Below are positions 19,443-30,081 of a DNA stretch of 64,000 nt, piece after piece. Positions within the stretch are counted from its first letter, which is position 1; each line of letters begins with the position of its first letter. The translations under genes were made by a program, and so were the position numbers. The notes beneath the pieces are model-generated. The model did no database searches and had not been told where the DNA came from. It saw only the letters and a list, made by a program, of their open reading frames with translations. This DNA is from Streptomyces sp. NBC_00440 (GTDB taxonomy: Bacteria > Actinomycetota > Actinomycetes > Streptomycetales > Streptomycetaceae). The stretch covers positions 2,489,501 to 2,553,500 of the forward strand of contig NZ_CP107921.1 of the NCBI RefSeq assembly GCF_036014215.1, read 5' to 3'.

Positions 19443-19468
19443 GGGCGACCGAATTAATTCGGTCGCCC
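19443..19468 (-). terminator. Perfect palindrome after ndk
   Basis: The 26-bp perfect inverted repeat GGGCGACCGAATT/AATTCGGTCGCCC lies 32 nt after the ndk stop. It most likely terminates ndk. Because it is a loopless perfect palindrome upstream of mreB, a role as a protein-binding site is an alternative. Confidence 0.65.
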
Positions 19469-19500
19469 GAGGCCGGGAGCGCTATTCGGCTGACACGACG

Positions 19501-19914
19501 TCAGGATACGCCCGGGAAAAAAATCTTCAATTCTCGCTCTGCGGACTCCTCCGAGTCCGAGGCGTGGATGAGATTCTCCCGGACGATGGTGCCGAAATCG
19601 CCACGAATGGAGCCGGGCGCTGCGGCAATCGGGTCAGTCGGACCCGCCAGGGCGCGTACGCCCTCGATGACCCGCTCACCCTCGACGACCAGCGCGACGA
19701 CCGGACCCGAGGCCATGAATTCGACCAGCGGCTCGTAGAAGGGCTTGCCCTTGTGCTCGCCGTAGTGCTGCTCCAGCGTGTCCTGGTCGAGCGTCCGCAG
19801 CTCCATCGCCGTGATGGTCCAGTTCGCCTTGCGCTCGATGCGGCCGACGACCTCGCCGACAAGCCGGCGGCGTACGGTGTCGGGCTTGAGCAGAACGAGC
19901 GTGCGCTGGCTCAC
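19501..19914 (-). CDS. ndk: Nucleoside diphosphate kinase
   Basis: This 137-residue enzyme carries QRTLVLLKPDTVRR and the catalytic histidine H117 in NLIHASDS. It transfers the gamma phosphate from ATP to other NDPs through a phosphohistidine. Length and motifs are standard. It lies 79 nt downstream of the folC-DUF4233 pair on the same strand, a conserved actinobacterial order. Confidence 0.97.
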   Translation of the reverse strand: MSQRTLVLLKPDTVRRRLVGEVVGRIERKANWTITAMELRTLDQDTLEQHYGEHKGKPFYEPLVEFMASGPVVALVVEGERVIEGVRALAGPTDPIAAAPGSIRGDFGTIVRENLIHASDSEESAERELKIFFPGVS

Positions 19915-19993
19915 TGTACGGACTCCTTCAGTACGGGCGGTACGGGATACAGGGGTAACGAGCCCTCAGGCTACAGGGCCTGTCGTGCGCCTA

Positions 19994-20344
19994 TTACGCA
20001 GCGTCAGGCCCTGCGGAGGCCTGCTCCGCCCAGCGGGCCTTCGCCTCGTCGACGATCCGCCCGTAGTGGACGGACGCCCACCACAGTCCGGCGAACGCCA
20101 CCCCGAGGATGAACATCACCGGTACGAAGAAACCGCTGGCGATCAGCGCGATCTGGAGCGCCCAGCCGATCTGGACAGCACCCGGACGGCTCAGCATTCC
20201 GCACAGCAGCACGGAGAGGAGCATCCCGATACCGCATACCGTCCAGACCGTGGTCTCCGACAGATCGCCCTTCATGGCGACCAGACCGGCGAAACCGATC
20301 ACGAAGAACTCACCGATCAAGGTGGACGCGCAGAGCGTGCGCAT
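19994..20344 (-). CDS. DUF4233 integral membrane protein
   Basis: The 116-residue protein starts MRTLCASTLIGEFFVIGFAGL and has three to four transmembrane segments (about 5-25, 32-52, 57-90). It ends in a charged, Ala-rich tail. DUF4233 genes occur immediately downstream of folC in actinobacteria, as here with only 3 nt between stop and start. Coupling to folC suggests a conserved but unassigned role; I cannot name a function. Confidence 0.9.
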   Translation of the reverse strand: MRTLCASTLIGEFFVIGFAGLVAMKGDLSETTVWTVCGIGMLLSVLLCGMLSRPGAVQIGWALQIALIASGFFVPVMFILGVAFAGLWWASVHYGRIVDEAKARWAEQASAGPDAA

Positions 20345-20347
20345 AGG

Positions 20348-21877
20348 TCAGCGCCTTCCCAGAAGCAGCCGGGCCTCGCCGACCGTGATCACGGAACCGG
20401 TGACGAGAACACCCGCTCCGGCGTACTCGTCCTCTTCCTCGGCGAGCGTGATCGCCGCCTCCAGAGCGTCGTCGAGCCGGGGCTCCACGACCACGCGTTC
20501 GTCGCCGAACACCTCGACGGCGATCGCGGCCAGGTCGTCCGCCCTCATCGCCCGGGGCGTGGAGTTCTCGGTGACCACGACCTCCGCGAAGATCGGCTCG
20601 AACGCTTCGAGCAGTCCGCGCACGTCCTTGTCGCCGCTCGCCCCGACCACTCCGATCAGCCGCGAGAAGCTGAAGGCCTCGGTGACACCCGCGGCGGCCG
20701 CCAGCGCGCCCCCCGGGTTGTGCGCCGCGTCCAGGACGACCGTCGGGGAGCTGCGTACGACCTCCAGGCGGCCCGGCGACGAGACCGACGCGAAGGCCTT
20801 GCGGACCACGTCGATGTCGAGCCGCTGCGCCTGCTGGGCACCGACCCCGAAGAACGCCTCGACCGCGGCGAGGGCCACCGCCGCGTTGTGCGCCTGGTGG
20901 GCGCCGTACAGCGGGAGGAAGACGTCCTCGTAGTCACCGCCGAGGCCGCGCAGCGTCAGCAGCTGGCCGCCGACGGCGATCTCCCTGGTGCCGACGCCGA
21001 ACTCCATGCCCTCGCGGGCGACCGTGGCGTCCATCCCGACGGCCTTCTTCAGCATCACCTGGGCGGCGTCGACCGGCTGCTGCGCCAGAATGACCGTCGC
21101 GCCCTGCTTGATGATCCCGGCCTTCTCACCGGCGATCTCGGCGGGCGTGTTGCCGAGGCGGTCCGTGTGGTCCAGGGAGATCGGGGTGACGACGGCGACA
21201 GGGGCCTCGATGACGTTCGTCGCGTCCCAGCTGCCGCCCATCCCGACCTCGACGACGGCGACGTCCACCGGCGCGTCGGCGAAGGCCGCGTACGCCATTC
21301 CGGTGAGCACCTCGAAGAAGGAGAGCCGGTGCTCCTGCTGCCCGTCGACCATGCCGACGAACGGCTTGATCTCCTCGTACGTCTCGATGAACCGCTCGGC
21401 CTCGATCGGCTCACCGTTGAGGCTGATGCGCTCGGTGATCGACTGGACGTGCGGCGAGGTGTACCGCCCGGTACGCAGGTCCAGCGCGCCGAGCAGCGCC
21501 TCGACCATGCGGGCCGTCGATGTCTTGCCGTTGGTGCCGGTGATGTGGATCGAGGGGTACGCGCGGTGCGGATCGCCCAGGACGTCGAGCAGCGCCTCCA
21601 TCCGTACGAGGGAGGGGTCGAGCCTGGTCTCGGGCCAGCGGCCGATGAGCTCCTGCTCCACCGCGCGCAGCGCCCTGTCCACCTCCGGGTCGGCGGGCCT
21701 GGCCGGCACTGTGTCGCCCGGCGGAGGTCCGCCGTGGGTACGCAGGGTGCGGCTGCCGGCCTCGATCACCGCCTGGTCGGGGGACGACGGGATCTCCCCC
21801 GCTGATTCCGCGCCGTCGGCTGGGGGAAGGTCGGTCGCTGCGTCGACGATTTCGTCGAAAGGGTCGGACTCGCTCAC
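20348..21877 (-). CDS. folC: Folylpolyglutamate / dihydrofolate synthase
   Basis: The 509-residue protein has a Mur-ligase-type P-loop GTNGKTSTARM near residue 113, the ATPase segments DVAVVEVGMGGSWDATN and SLDHTDRLGNT, and the C-terminal domain signature VLDAAHNPGGA. It adds glutamates to folates. The conserved core begins near RWPETRLDPSLVRMEALLD around residue 79. The annotated N-terminus therefore carries a 75-residue acidic/Pro-rich extension without family similarity; translation could begin later. It forms an operon with the DUF4233 gene. Confidence 0.94.
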   Translation of the reverse strand: MSESDPFDEIVDAATDLPPADGAESAGEIPSSPDQAVIEAGSRTLRTHGGPPPGDTVPARPADPEVDRALRAVEQELIGRWPETRLDPSLVRMEALLDVLGDPHRAYPSIHITGTNGKTSTARMVEALLGALDLRTGRYTSPHVQSITERISLNGEPIEAERFIETYEEIKPFVGMVDGQQEHRLSFFEVLTGMAYAAFADAPVDVAVVEVGMGGSWDATNVIEAPVAVVTPISLDHTDRLGNTPAEIAGEKAGIIKQGATVILAQQPVDAAQVMLKKAVGMDATVAREGMEFGVGTREIAVGGQLLTLRGLGGDYEDVFLPLYGAHQAHNAAVALAAVEAFFGVGAQQAQRLDIDVVRKAFASVSSPGRLEVVRSSPTVVLDAAHNPGGALAAAAGVTEAFSFSRLIGVVGASGDKDVRGLLEAFEPIFAEVVVTENSTPRAMRADDLAAIAVEVFGDERVVVEPRLDDALEAAITLAEEEDEYAGAGVLVTGSVITVGEARLLLGRR

Positions 21878-21998
21878 AGGACCAGTCTACGGAGGTCCCG
21901 GCGCGCCCGGACCTCGCCCGTCCCGTCCGGGCCAGGACCCCCGGTTCGGAGCACTCCGGCGCGCGGAACACCCCCTTGTCAGGCCAGACTTACCAAAT

Positions 21999-23012
21999 AT
22001 GGACATAGGTATTGATCTCGGTACGGCGAACACGCTCCTCTACGTCCGCGGCAAGGGCATCGTGCTCAACGAACCCTCCGTGGTGGCGGTGCGCGACGGC
22101 GGCCGCGGAGCCCCGGCCATCGGTGACGAGGCGCGCGAGAGCCTCGGACGCACCCCGGACTCGGTCTCGGCGCTCCGCCCGATGCGGGAGGGCGTGATCG
22201 GCGACTACGAGGCCGCCAGAGAAATGATCAGATACTTCGTGCGCAAGGCCCTCAAAGGCAGGCGGACGCGCACCCGGATGGTGGTCTGCATGCCGACCGG
22301 GGTGACCCCGGTGGAGCTGCGGGCGATCGTGCAGGCCGCACAGGAGGCGGGCGGCCGCACCGTCCATCTGCTCGACGAGTCGATGGCGGCGGCGATGGGC
22401 GCCGGGCTGCCGGTCGACGAACCGCGCGGCTCCATGGTCGTCGACATCGGCGGCGGTACGACCGAGGTCGCCGTGATCTCCATGGGCGGCATCGTCACCT
22501 CGCGGTCGCTGCGGCTCGCGGGCGACCGGATGAACACGGCGATCACCGAGCACATCCGCGAGGAGCGCAGCCTGCTGATCGGCGAGCGGACCGCCGAGGA
22601 GGTCAAGCTGGAGATCGGCTCGGCCTGGCCGGTCCCGGACGACCAGGCGCTGGAGAGCCGGACCTGCACGGTCCGGGGGCGCGAGAAGATCAACGGGGTG
22701 CCGACCGCGCTCATCCTCACCGCGGCCGAGATCCGCGAGGCGATGCACGAGCCGATCGAGGCGATCGTCGCCACGGTGCAGTCGACCCTGGCCGAGTGCC
22801 CGCCCGAGCTGGCGGCCGACGTGATGAAGCACGGGATCGTCCTGACGGGCGGCGGCTCGCTGCTGCCGGGTCTGGATCAGCGGATCGCGTCAGCCACCGG
22901 CATCGGCGTGACCGTGGCCGGGACACCGCTGGAGTGTGTGGCGCTGGGGACGGGCAAGTGCGTCGAGGAGTTCGACTCGGTGAGCACCAAGGTGCTGACA
23001 CCCGCCACGTGA
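21999..23012 (+). CDS. Second MreB/Mbl-type actin homologue
   Basis: The 337-residue protein starts [20 protein letters not shown]. It keeps all the actin-fold motifs of Mre[30 protein letters not shown] and [15 protein letters not shown]. It ends like MreB with LGTGKCVEEF. It differs in internal segments, for example SVVAVRDGGRGAPAIGDEARE in place of the longer MreB loop. It is closest to the Mbl-like group of Streptomyces. It is the only plus-strand gene between 425 and 25700, set divergently from folC and convergently with valS. No ribosome site precedes the ATG at 21999 (CTTACCAAAT is adjacent), so the transcript may be leaderless. It presumably polymerises on the membrane during sporulation. 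Confidence 0.9.
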   Translation: MDIGIDLGTANTLLYVRGKGIVLNEPSVVAVRDGGRGAPAIGDEARESLGRTPDSVSALRPMREGVIGDYEAAREMIRYFVRKALKGRRTRTRMVVCMPTGVTPVELRAIVQAAQEAGGRTVHLLDESMAAAMGAGLPVDEPRGSMVVDIGGGTTEVAVISMGGIVTSRSLRLAGDRMNTAITEHIREERSLLIGERTAEEVKLEIGSAWPVPDDQALESRTCTVRGREKINGVPTALILTAAEIREAMHEPIEAIVATVQSTLAECPPELAADVMKHGIVLTGGGSLLPGLDQRIASATGIGVTVAGTPLECVALGTGKCVEEFDSVSTKVLTPAT

Positions 23013-23028
23013 CGCACTCCGTACGGCG

Positions 23029-23057
23029 AAGACCCCCGGCGGAACCGGGGGTCTTCG
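23029..23057. terminator. Bidirectional terminator between mbl-like gene and valS
   Basis: The stem GAAGACCCCCGG/CCGGGGGTCTTC with a 5-nt loop lies 16 nt after the plus-strand gene and 21 nt after the valS stop on the other strand. It serves both convergent genes. Confidence 0.9.
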
Positions 23058-23078
23058 TCCTGTGCGTGCCCGCCTGCG

Positions 23079-25700
23079 CTACGCCTGCGGCAGCCCGTCC
23101 AGCTGGGCCTGGATCCGCTCCATGTCCGTCTCGGCCTTGGCGAGGCGCGTACGGATCTTGTCGACCACGTTGTCCGGTGCCTTCGCCAGGAACGCCTCGT
23201 TGCCGAGCTTCCCGAGCGCCTGCGCCTTCTCCTTCTCGGCGGCGCCGAGGTCCTTGGTCAGCCGCTTGCGCTCGGCCGCCACGTCGATGGTCCCCGACAG
23301 GTCCAGTGCGACCTTGGCACCCGCGACCGGCAGCGATGCGGTGGCCTGGAAGCCCTCCCCCGCCGGCTGGAGCCGCAGCACCTGGCGGATGGACGCCTCG
23401 TGGGGCGCCAGCGCCGTGCCCGTCAGGTCGAGCTGGGCCGGGACCTTCTGGCCCGGCTGCAGCCCCTGGTCGGAGCGGAAGCGGCGGACCTCGGTGATGA
23501 CCTGCTGGACCAGCAGGATCTCCTGCTCGGCCGCGCTGTCCCGGAAGCCGGAGTCCTTCGGCCAGTCGGCCACGACGACCGACTCCTTGCCGGTGAGCGT
23601 GGTCCACAGCGTCTCGGTGACGAACGGGACGATCGGGTGGAGCAGTCGCAGCATCACGTCGAGGACCTCGCCGAGGACCCGCGCCGAGACCTTGGCGGGC
23701 TCGCCGCCCGCGAAGAACGTCGTCTTCGACAGCTCGACGTACCAGTCGAAGACCTCGTCCCACGCGAAGTGGTAGAGGGTGTCGGCGAGTTTGGCGAACT
23801 GGTAGTCGTCGTAGTACGCGTCCGCCTCGGCGACGACCGCGTTCAGCCGCGACAGGATCCACCGGTCGTTGGCCGACTGCTTCTCGACGGGCGGCAGTTC
23901 GCCCTCGACGGTGGCGCCGTTCATCAGCGCGAAGCGGGTCGCGTTCCAGATCTTGTTGGCGAAGTTCCGCGACGCCTTGACCCAGTCCTCGCCGATCGGC
24001 ACGTCCGCACCGGGGTTGGCGCCGTTGGCGAGGGTGAAGCGGACGGCGTCGGAGCCGTACTCGTCCATCCACTCCAGCGGGTCGACCACGTTGCCGAAGG
24101 ACTTGGACATCTTCTTGCCGTTCTCGTCACGGACGAGACCGGTCAGCGCGATCGTGTGGAACGGTGCGACGCCGTCCATCGCGTAGAGACCGAACATCAT
24201 CATCCGGGCGACCCAGAAGAAGATGATGTCGTGGCCGGTGACCAGGACGTCGGTCGGGTAGAACTTCTCCAGGTCCGGGGTCCGCTCCGGCCAGCCGAGC
24301 GTGGAGAACGGCCACAGGCCGGAGGAGAACCAGGTGTCGAGGACGTCCTCGTCCTGGCGCCAGCCCTCACCGGTGGGCACTTCGTCGTCCGGTCCGACGC
24401 AGACGACCTCGCCCTCCGGGCCGTACCAGACGGGGATCCGGTGGCCCCACCACAACTGGCGTGAGATGCACCAGTCGTTGAGGTTGTCGACCCAGTCGAA
24501 GTAGCGCTTCTCCATCTCCTTCGGGTGGATCGTGACGCGGCCGTCGCGGACCGCGTCGCCCGCGTCCTTGGCGAGCGTCTCGACCTTGACCCACCACTGG
24601 AGGGAGAGCCGGGGCTCGACGGTCGTCTTGCAGCGCGAGCAGTGGCCGACGGAGTGCGTGTACGGGCGCTTCTCGGCGACGATACGGCCCTGCTCCCGCA
24701 TGGCCTCGACGATCGTGGAGCGCGCCTCGAACCGGTCGAGCCCGTGGAACGGGCCGGGGACCGTGATGACTCCGCGCTCGTCCATGATCGTCATGGACTC
24801 CAGGCCGTGCCGCTGGCCGATGGCGAAGTCGTTCGGGTCATGGGCGGGCGTCACCTTGACGGCGCCGGTGCCGAACTCCGGGTCGACGTGCGTGTCCGCG
24901 ACGACCGGGATGGTCCGGTCGGTCAGCGGCAGCTTGATCCGCTTGCCGATGAGGTGCGCGTACCGGGCGTCGTCGGGGTGGACGGCGATCCCGGTGTCAC
25001 CGAGCATCGTCTCGACCCGGGTGGTCGCGACGACCAGGGTCTCGTCGCCCTCGCCGTACTTGAGCGAGACCAGCTCGCCGTCGTCGTCCTGGTAGTCGAC
25101 CTCGATGTCGGAGATCGCGGTGAGACAGCGCGGGCACCAGTTGATGATGCGCTCGGCGCGGTAGATCAGCTCGTCGTCGTAGAGCTTCTTGAAGATGGTC
25201 TGGACGGCCTGGGACAGCCCCTCGTCCATGGTGAACCGCTCACGGGACCAGTCGACCCCGTCCCCGAGACGGCGCATCTGCCCGAGGATCTTGCCGCCGT
25301 ACTGCTCCTTCCACTGCCAGACGCGCGCGGTGAACTCCTCGCGCCCCAGGTCCTGGCGGGACTTGCCCTCCTCGGCGAGCTGCTGCTCGACCTTGTTCTG
25401 GGTGGCGATACCGGCGTGGTCCATACCGGGCAGCCACAGGGCCTCATAGCCCTGCATGCGCTTGCGGCGGGTGAGGGCGTCCATCAGCGTGTGCTGGAAG
25501 GCATGGCCCAGGTGCAGGGCGCCCGTGACGTTCGGCGGCGGGATGACGATGGTGAACGGGGGCTTGTCGCTCTTGGCGTCGGCCTCGAAGTAACCGCGCT
25601 CCACCCAGCGCTCGTACAGCTTCCCCTCTACCTCGGCCGGCGCGTACTGGGTCGGCAGTTCGGTGATGGGCGCTGGAGTCTGCGATGAGTTCTCGGTCAC
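23079..25700 (-). CDS. valS: Valyl-tRNA synthetase
   Basis: This 873-residue class I synthetase has the HIGH motif HLGH at 63-66, the KMSKS motif near residue 530 ([10 protein letters not shown]) and a CP1 editing domain between them (for example [15 protein letters not shown]). The tRNA-contacting coiled-coil arm is at the C-terminus ([19 protein letters not shown]). It charges tRNA-Val. The sequence [19 protein letters not shown] in the CP1 domain is normal for the actinobacterial form. The 138-nt upstream region is shared with the divergent PYGQQ-repeat gene; I saw no T-box. Confidence 0.97.
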   Translation of the reverse strand: MTENSSQTPAPITELPTQYAPAEVEGKLYERWVERGYFEADAKSDKPPFTIVIPPPNVTGALHLGHAFQHTLMDALTRRKRMQGYEALWLPGMDHAGIATQNKVEQQLAEEGKSRQDLGREEFTARVWQWKEQYGGKILGQMRRLGDGVDWSRERFTMDEGLSQAVQTIFKKLYDDELIYRAERIINWCPRCLTAISDIEVDYQDDDGELVSLKYGEGDETLVVATTRVETMLGDTGIAVHPDDARYAHLIGKRIKLPLTDRTIPVVADTHVDPEFGTGAVKVTPAHDPNDFAIGQRHGLESMTIMDERGVITVPGPFHGLDRFEARSTIVEAMREQGRIVAEKRPYTHSVGHCSRCKTTVEPRLSLQWWVKVETLAKDAGDAVRDGRVTIHPKEMEKRYFDWVDNLNDWCISRQLWWGHRIPVWYGPEGEVVCVGPDDEVPTGEGWRQDEDVLDTWFSSGLWPFSTLGWPERTPDLEKFYPTDVLVTGHDIIFFWVARMMMFGLYAMDGVAPFHTIALTGLVRDENGKKMSKSFGNVVDPLEWMDEYGSDAVRFTLANGANPGADVPIGEDWVKASRNFANKIWNATRFALMNGATVEGELPPVEKQSANDRWILSRLNAVVAEADAYYDDYQFAKLADTLYHFAWDEVFDWYVELSKTTFFAGGEPAKVSARVLGEVLDVMLRLLHPIVPFVTETLWTTLTGKESVVVADWPKDSGFRDSAAEQEILLVQQVITEVRRFRSDQGLQPGQKVPAQLDLTGTALAPHEASIRQVLRLQPAGEGFQATASLPVAGAKVALDLSGTIDVAAERKRLTKDLGAAEKEKAQALGKLGNEAFLAKAPDNVVDKIRTRLAKAETDMERIQAQLDGLPQA

Positions 25701-25838
25701 GGGTTCAGTTTAAGGGCGTCACGGTCCCGTACTGAAACGGGAATCTTTGGTGAGACTGTGGCCCCCGTCTCCCCGGCGCGTACGGGCGTCCGTCAGGATG
25801 TTCGCATCACGTAAGAATCCAGAGGGGGACCACAGTCC

Positions 25839-26876
25839 ATGAGCTACAACCAGCCGGGACCGTACGGACAACAGCCTCAGCAGCCAGGTCCGTACGGACA
25901 GCAGCCGCCTCAGCAGCCCGGACCGTACGGACAGCCGCAGCAGCCCCAGCAGCAGCCCGGCAACCCGTACGGCCAGCCCGCCGGCCAGCCGCAGCCCGGC
26001 TACGGCTACCCGCAGCAGCCCCCGCAGGGCGTCCCGCCGCAGGGCGTCCCGCCGCAGGGGTACGGATACCCGCAGCAGCAGCCGGGCCAGCCGAACCCGT
26101 ACAGCCAGCAGCCCCAGCAGCCGCCGTACGGACAGCAGCCCGCGTACGGCCAGGTGCCGCCGCCCCCGCAGGCCCCGAAGAAGAAGACGGGCCTGATCGT
26201 CGGCGCGGTGATCGTGGCGGTCGCGGTGATCGGCGGCGGGGTCTATCTGCTGACCTCGCAGGGCGGCGGCAACAGCGATGTCTCGGCCGCCACCAAGGGG
26301 TACAAGCTCGTGGCCCCCGCTTCGATCGACGAGTACCAGAAGCAGCAGGGCGCCGACCAGTCGGCGTGGGCCGCGGGCGGCAAGGAGAAGGCCGAGGCCC
26401 TGGGCATCAAGAACCCCTCGAAGATGGGCGCCGCCTACAAGACCGGTTCGAACCTGACCGAGAAGGACCTCAACCTCTCCGGTCTCTGGGGCACGATCGA
26501 CGACCCGGAGCAGGCCCTGGACGGGGCGTTCGCGCTCTCCAAGGCCAATATCGCCAAGACCGCGTCCGGCGGCCTCAAGGTCGAGCTCCAGGACAGCCCC
26601 AAGACGGTCACACCGGCCGGCTTCAGCGGCGCTCTCATGAAGTGTCAGAACGCCAAGGTCACGAACACTGCCAGCAGCACCGGCGACAGCAGTGATCCCA
26701 CATCGCAGGTGCCGAAGACCTTCGTACTGCCCATCTGTGTCTGGGCGGACTACAGCACCCTCGGGATCGTGCAGAACACCGATGTGTCGCTGATCATGAC
26801 CCATCAGTCGCTCTCGCTGGACGACGCCGCGGCCCTCACGGCCAAGGTGTACAACACGTCCCGCGTCAAGCAGTAG
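25839..26876 (+). CDS. Pro/Gln/Gly-repeat single-pass membrane protein with extracytoplasmic domain
   Basis: The 345-residue protein has an N-terminal cytoplasmic domain of about 108 residues made of [14 protein letters not shown] repeats. A KKK stop-transfer and one membrane segment (about 112-134, [21 protein letters not shown]) follow, then a 210-residue external domain. The external domain has two cysteines (KCQNAK, LPICVW) that could form a disulphide and resembles many actinobacterial proteins of unknown function. GAGGGGGA precedes the ATG. A strong bidirectional terminator follows. The PYG repeats are typical of sticky, disordered tethers in apically growing actinobacteria, but no function is shown. 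Confidence 0.85.
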   Translation: MSYNQPGPYGQQPQQPGPYGQQPPQQPGPYGQPQQPQQQPGNPYGQPAGQPQPGYGYPQQPPQGVPPQGVPPQGYGYPQQQPGQPNPYSQQPQQPPYGQQPAYGQVPPPPQAPKKKTGLIVGAVIVAVAVIGGGVYLLTSQGGGNSDVSAATKGYKLVAPASIDEYQKQQGADQSAWAAGGKEKAEALGIKNPSKMGAAYKTGSNLTEKDLNLSGLWGTIDDPEQALDGAFALSKANIAKTASGGLKVELQDSPKTVTPAGFSGALMKCQNAKVTNTASSTGDSSDPTSQVPKTFVLPICVWADYSTLGIVQNTDVSLIMTHQSLSLDDAAALTAKVYNTSRVKQ

Positions 26877-26892
26877 CCGCTCGCGCTCAGAC

Positions 26893-26939
26893 CGAAGGGG
26901 CGCCGGCCGGGTCCGTATGGACCGGCCGGCGCCCCTTCG
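26893..26939. terminator. Bidirectional terminator between the repeat membrane protein and clpX
   Basis: The arms CGAAGGGGCGCCGGCCGG and CCGGCCGGCGCCCCTTCG pair through about 20 bp with one bulge. The hairpin lies 16 nt after the plus-strand stop and 57 nt beyond the clpX stop. Confidence 0.9.
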
Positions 26940-26996
26940 CCGTTCGTACTCAGCTCATCTGCGCGCTCATCGCGTACGCACTCAACACAGCCGCGG

Positions 26997-28289
<1,293 letters not shown>

Positions 28290-28383
28290 GAGGTGCTTCC
28301 CCTTCGCCTGGGAGGCGCCACGTTCAGCGTCTCCTGGTGCCTCATATTCGACGGTACCTTGCCGGGCCCCTCGTTCGGGCCCC

Positions 28384-28421
28384 CCTTGGCACGGTTCACT
28401 TTGACGTGCACCGTGCCAGGG
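28384..28421 (-). terminator. Hairpin between clpP2 and clpX
   Basis: CCTTGGCACGGT pairs with ACCGTGCCAGGG around a 14-nt loop. It starts 25 nt after the clpP2 stop. It may terminate or attenuate the clpP1P2 message. The imperfect palindrome could also be an operator for clpX. Confidence 0.6.
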
Positions 28422-28445
28422 GACGGAAGGTAAATCAAATGGCCA

Positions 28446-29114
28446 TCAGGTGGTCATCATTCCCACGGAGCCCTTACGGGTCGAAACGATCTGGTCGACC
28501 AGGCCGTAGGCGAGGGCGTCCTCGGCCGTGAGGATCTTGTCGCGCTCGATGTCGTCGCGGATCTTCTCCACCGGCGTCGTCGAGTGCTTGGCCAGCAGGT
28601 CTTCCAACTGGGTCCGCATACGCAGGATTTCGTTGGCCGCGATCTCCAGGTCGGAGAGCTGCTCACGGCCGGTCTGCGAGGACGGCTGGTGGATCAGCAC
28701 ACGGGCGTTCGGGAGCGCCATGCGCTTTCCGGGGGTGCCGGCCGCCAGCAAGACCGCGGCGGCGGAGGCCGCCTGGCCCATGCAGACCGTCTGGATGTCC
28801 GGCTTCACGAACTGCATGGTGTCGTAGATCGCGGTCAGCGCGGTGAACGAGCCACCGGGGCTGTTGATGTAGATGGAGATGTCCCGGTCCGGGTCCATCG
28901 ACTCCAGGCAGAGCAGCTGCGCCATGACGTCGTTGGCGGAGGCGTCGTCGATCTGCACACCGAGGAAGATCACGCGCTCCTCGAAGAGCTTCGCGTACGG
29001 GTCGTACTCGCGCACGCCCTGCGAGGTGCGCTCGACGAAGCGCGGAACGATGTAGCGGTTGTCGACCTGCGGACCGGTGTAGAGGCCGCTGGCGGAGGCG
29101 GAGTAGTCGTTCAT
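28446..29114 (-). CDS. clpP2: ATP-dependent Clp protease subunit ClpP2
   Basis: The 222-residue serine protease starts [14 protein letters not shown] and has the catalytic triad Ser117 (GQAASAAA), His142 (LIHQPS) and Asp192 (ERDKIL). Two further in-frame starts lie upstream; the ATG at 29114 has AGGATGG about 11 nt before it, whereas the ATG at 29129 has AGG directly adjacent. It forms a mixed tetradecamer with ClpP1. It lies 67 nt downstream of clpP1. Confidence 0.95.
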   Translation of the reverse strand: MNDYSASASGLYTGPQVDNRYIVPRFVERTSQGVREYDPYAKLFEERVIFLGVQIDDASANDVMAQLLCLESMDPDRDISIYINSPGGSFTALTAIYDTMQFVKPDIQTVCMGQAASAAAVLLAAGTPGKRMALPNARVLIHQPSSQTGREQLSDLEIAANEILRMRTQLEDLLAKHSTTPVEKIRDDIERDKILTAEDALAYGLVDQIVSTRKGSVGMMTT

Positions 29115-29181
29115 GCTGGTGTTCACCATCCTGGTGGCGTTCAAGTGGTCGGTCGGGGGTCGGAGGCAGGGATGCGGGGCG

Positions 29182-29799
29182 TCATGCCCCGGTGCCGCCG
29201 CCGCCCGGAACGCCCGAGGCGGAGGAGATGATCTCGTCGATGAGGCCGTACTCCTTGGCCTCATCCGCCGTGTACCAGCGGTCGCGGTCACCGTCGCGGA
29301 TGATCGCATCGACGGTCTGGCCGGAGTGCCGGGCGGTGATCTCGGCCATGCGCTTCTTCGTACGGAGCAGCTGCTGGGCCTGGATCTTGATGTCCGATGC
29401 GGTGCCGCCGAGACCGGCCGAGCCCTGGTGCATCAGGATGTCGGTGTTGGGGAGCGCGAAGCGCTTGCCGGCGGTGCCACCGGTCAGCAGGAACTGGCCC
29501 ATCGAGGCCGCGAGGCCCATACCGATGGTGACCACGTCGTTCGGGATGTACTGCATGGTGTCGTAGACCGCCATGCCTGCCGTCACCGAGCCGCCGGGGC
29601 TGTTGATGTAAAGGAAGATGTCCTTTTCCGGATCGGCGGCAAGGAGGAGCAGCTGCGCGGTGATCTTGTTGGCGATCTCGTCGTCGACCTGCTGGCCGAG
29701 GAAGATGATCCGCTCACCGAGCAGTCGGTTGTAGACCTGGTCGCCGAGGCCGCCACCGATGTTGGGCTCGCCGGCGGCGTAAGGCATCAGATTCGTCAC
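29182..29799 (-). CDS. clpP1: ATP-dependent Clp protease subunit ClpP1
   Basis: The 205-residue peptidase has Ser99 (GLAASMGQF), His124 (ILMHQGSAG) and Asp173 (GDRDRWY) as the triad. The oligomerisation signature [11 protein letters not shown] is at 66-76. The tail [10 protein letters not shown] is typical of Streptomyces ClpP1. Translation starts at GTG with AGGTGG 5-6 nt upstream; an ATG four codons in is less likely. A candidate ClgR box about 145 nt upstream agrees with the known activation of clpP1P2 by ClgR. Confidence 0.95.
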   Translation of the reverse strand: MTNLMPYAAGEPNIGGGLGDQVYNRLLGERIIFLGQQVDDEIANKITAQLLLLAADPEKDIFLYINSPGGSVTAGMAVYDTMQYIPNDVVTIGMGLAASMGQFLLTGGTAGKRFALPNTDILMHQGSAGLGGTASDIKIQAQQLLRTKKRMAEITARHSGQTVDAIIRDGDRDRWYTADEAKEYGLIDEIISSASGVPGGGGTGA

Positions 29800-29943
29800 G
29801 TATCCACCTGCTCGTCTCTGACGGCTCCGGCCGTCTCAGCGTCTTCGTACAGCAGGAGTCCGGGGGTGGTTTCCTACTCCCGGGCTCTCCTCTTCATGGA
29901 CCCTAACGCGCAGGTAGGACAACGCCATCCCGCTTCCCGAACT

Positions 29944-29957
29944 GTTCGCTGGGAGCG
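29944..29957. promoter_or_regulatory. Candidate ClgR operator upstream of clpP1
   Basis: GTTCGC-TGGGA-GCG matches the ClgR recognition pattern GTTCGC-N5-GCG described for Streptomyces clp and lon promoters. It lies 145 nt upstream of the clpP1 start, between clpP1 and tig, the expected place for activation of the clpP1-clpP2 operon. The match is exact over the nine specified positions. Confidence 0.75.
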
Positions 29958-29984
29958 CAAGGTAGGCCCGGCGCGTGCGTACGA

Positions 29985-30021
29985 CGAAGGGTCCGGACGT
30001 GCGGCACGCCCGGACCCTTCG
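29985..30021 (-). terminator. Terminator after tig
   Basis: CGAAGGGTCCGGACGT pairs with the opposite arm CGCCCGGACCCTTCG with a G-T pair and a 5-nt loop. It lies 60 nt after the tig stop and keeps tig separate from clpP1. Confidence 0.85.
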
Positions 30022-30081
30022 CTTTGATCGAGATCAGAACCGGCCGGATCGGAGACCGGCCCGGCCGAGACCGGTGGAGGC

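Noticed and set aside
19443..19468. Regulator binding site upstream of mreB
   Set aside because: The perfect palindrome is better explained as the ndk terminator; a binding role cannot be shown from sequence.
26940..26996. Repeat-like stretch downstream of clpX
   Set aside because: CTCATCGCG-type words recur, but no constant period could be established.
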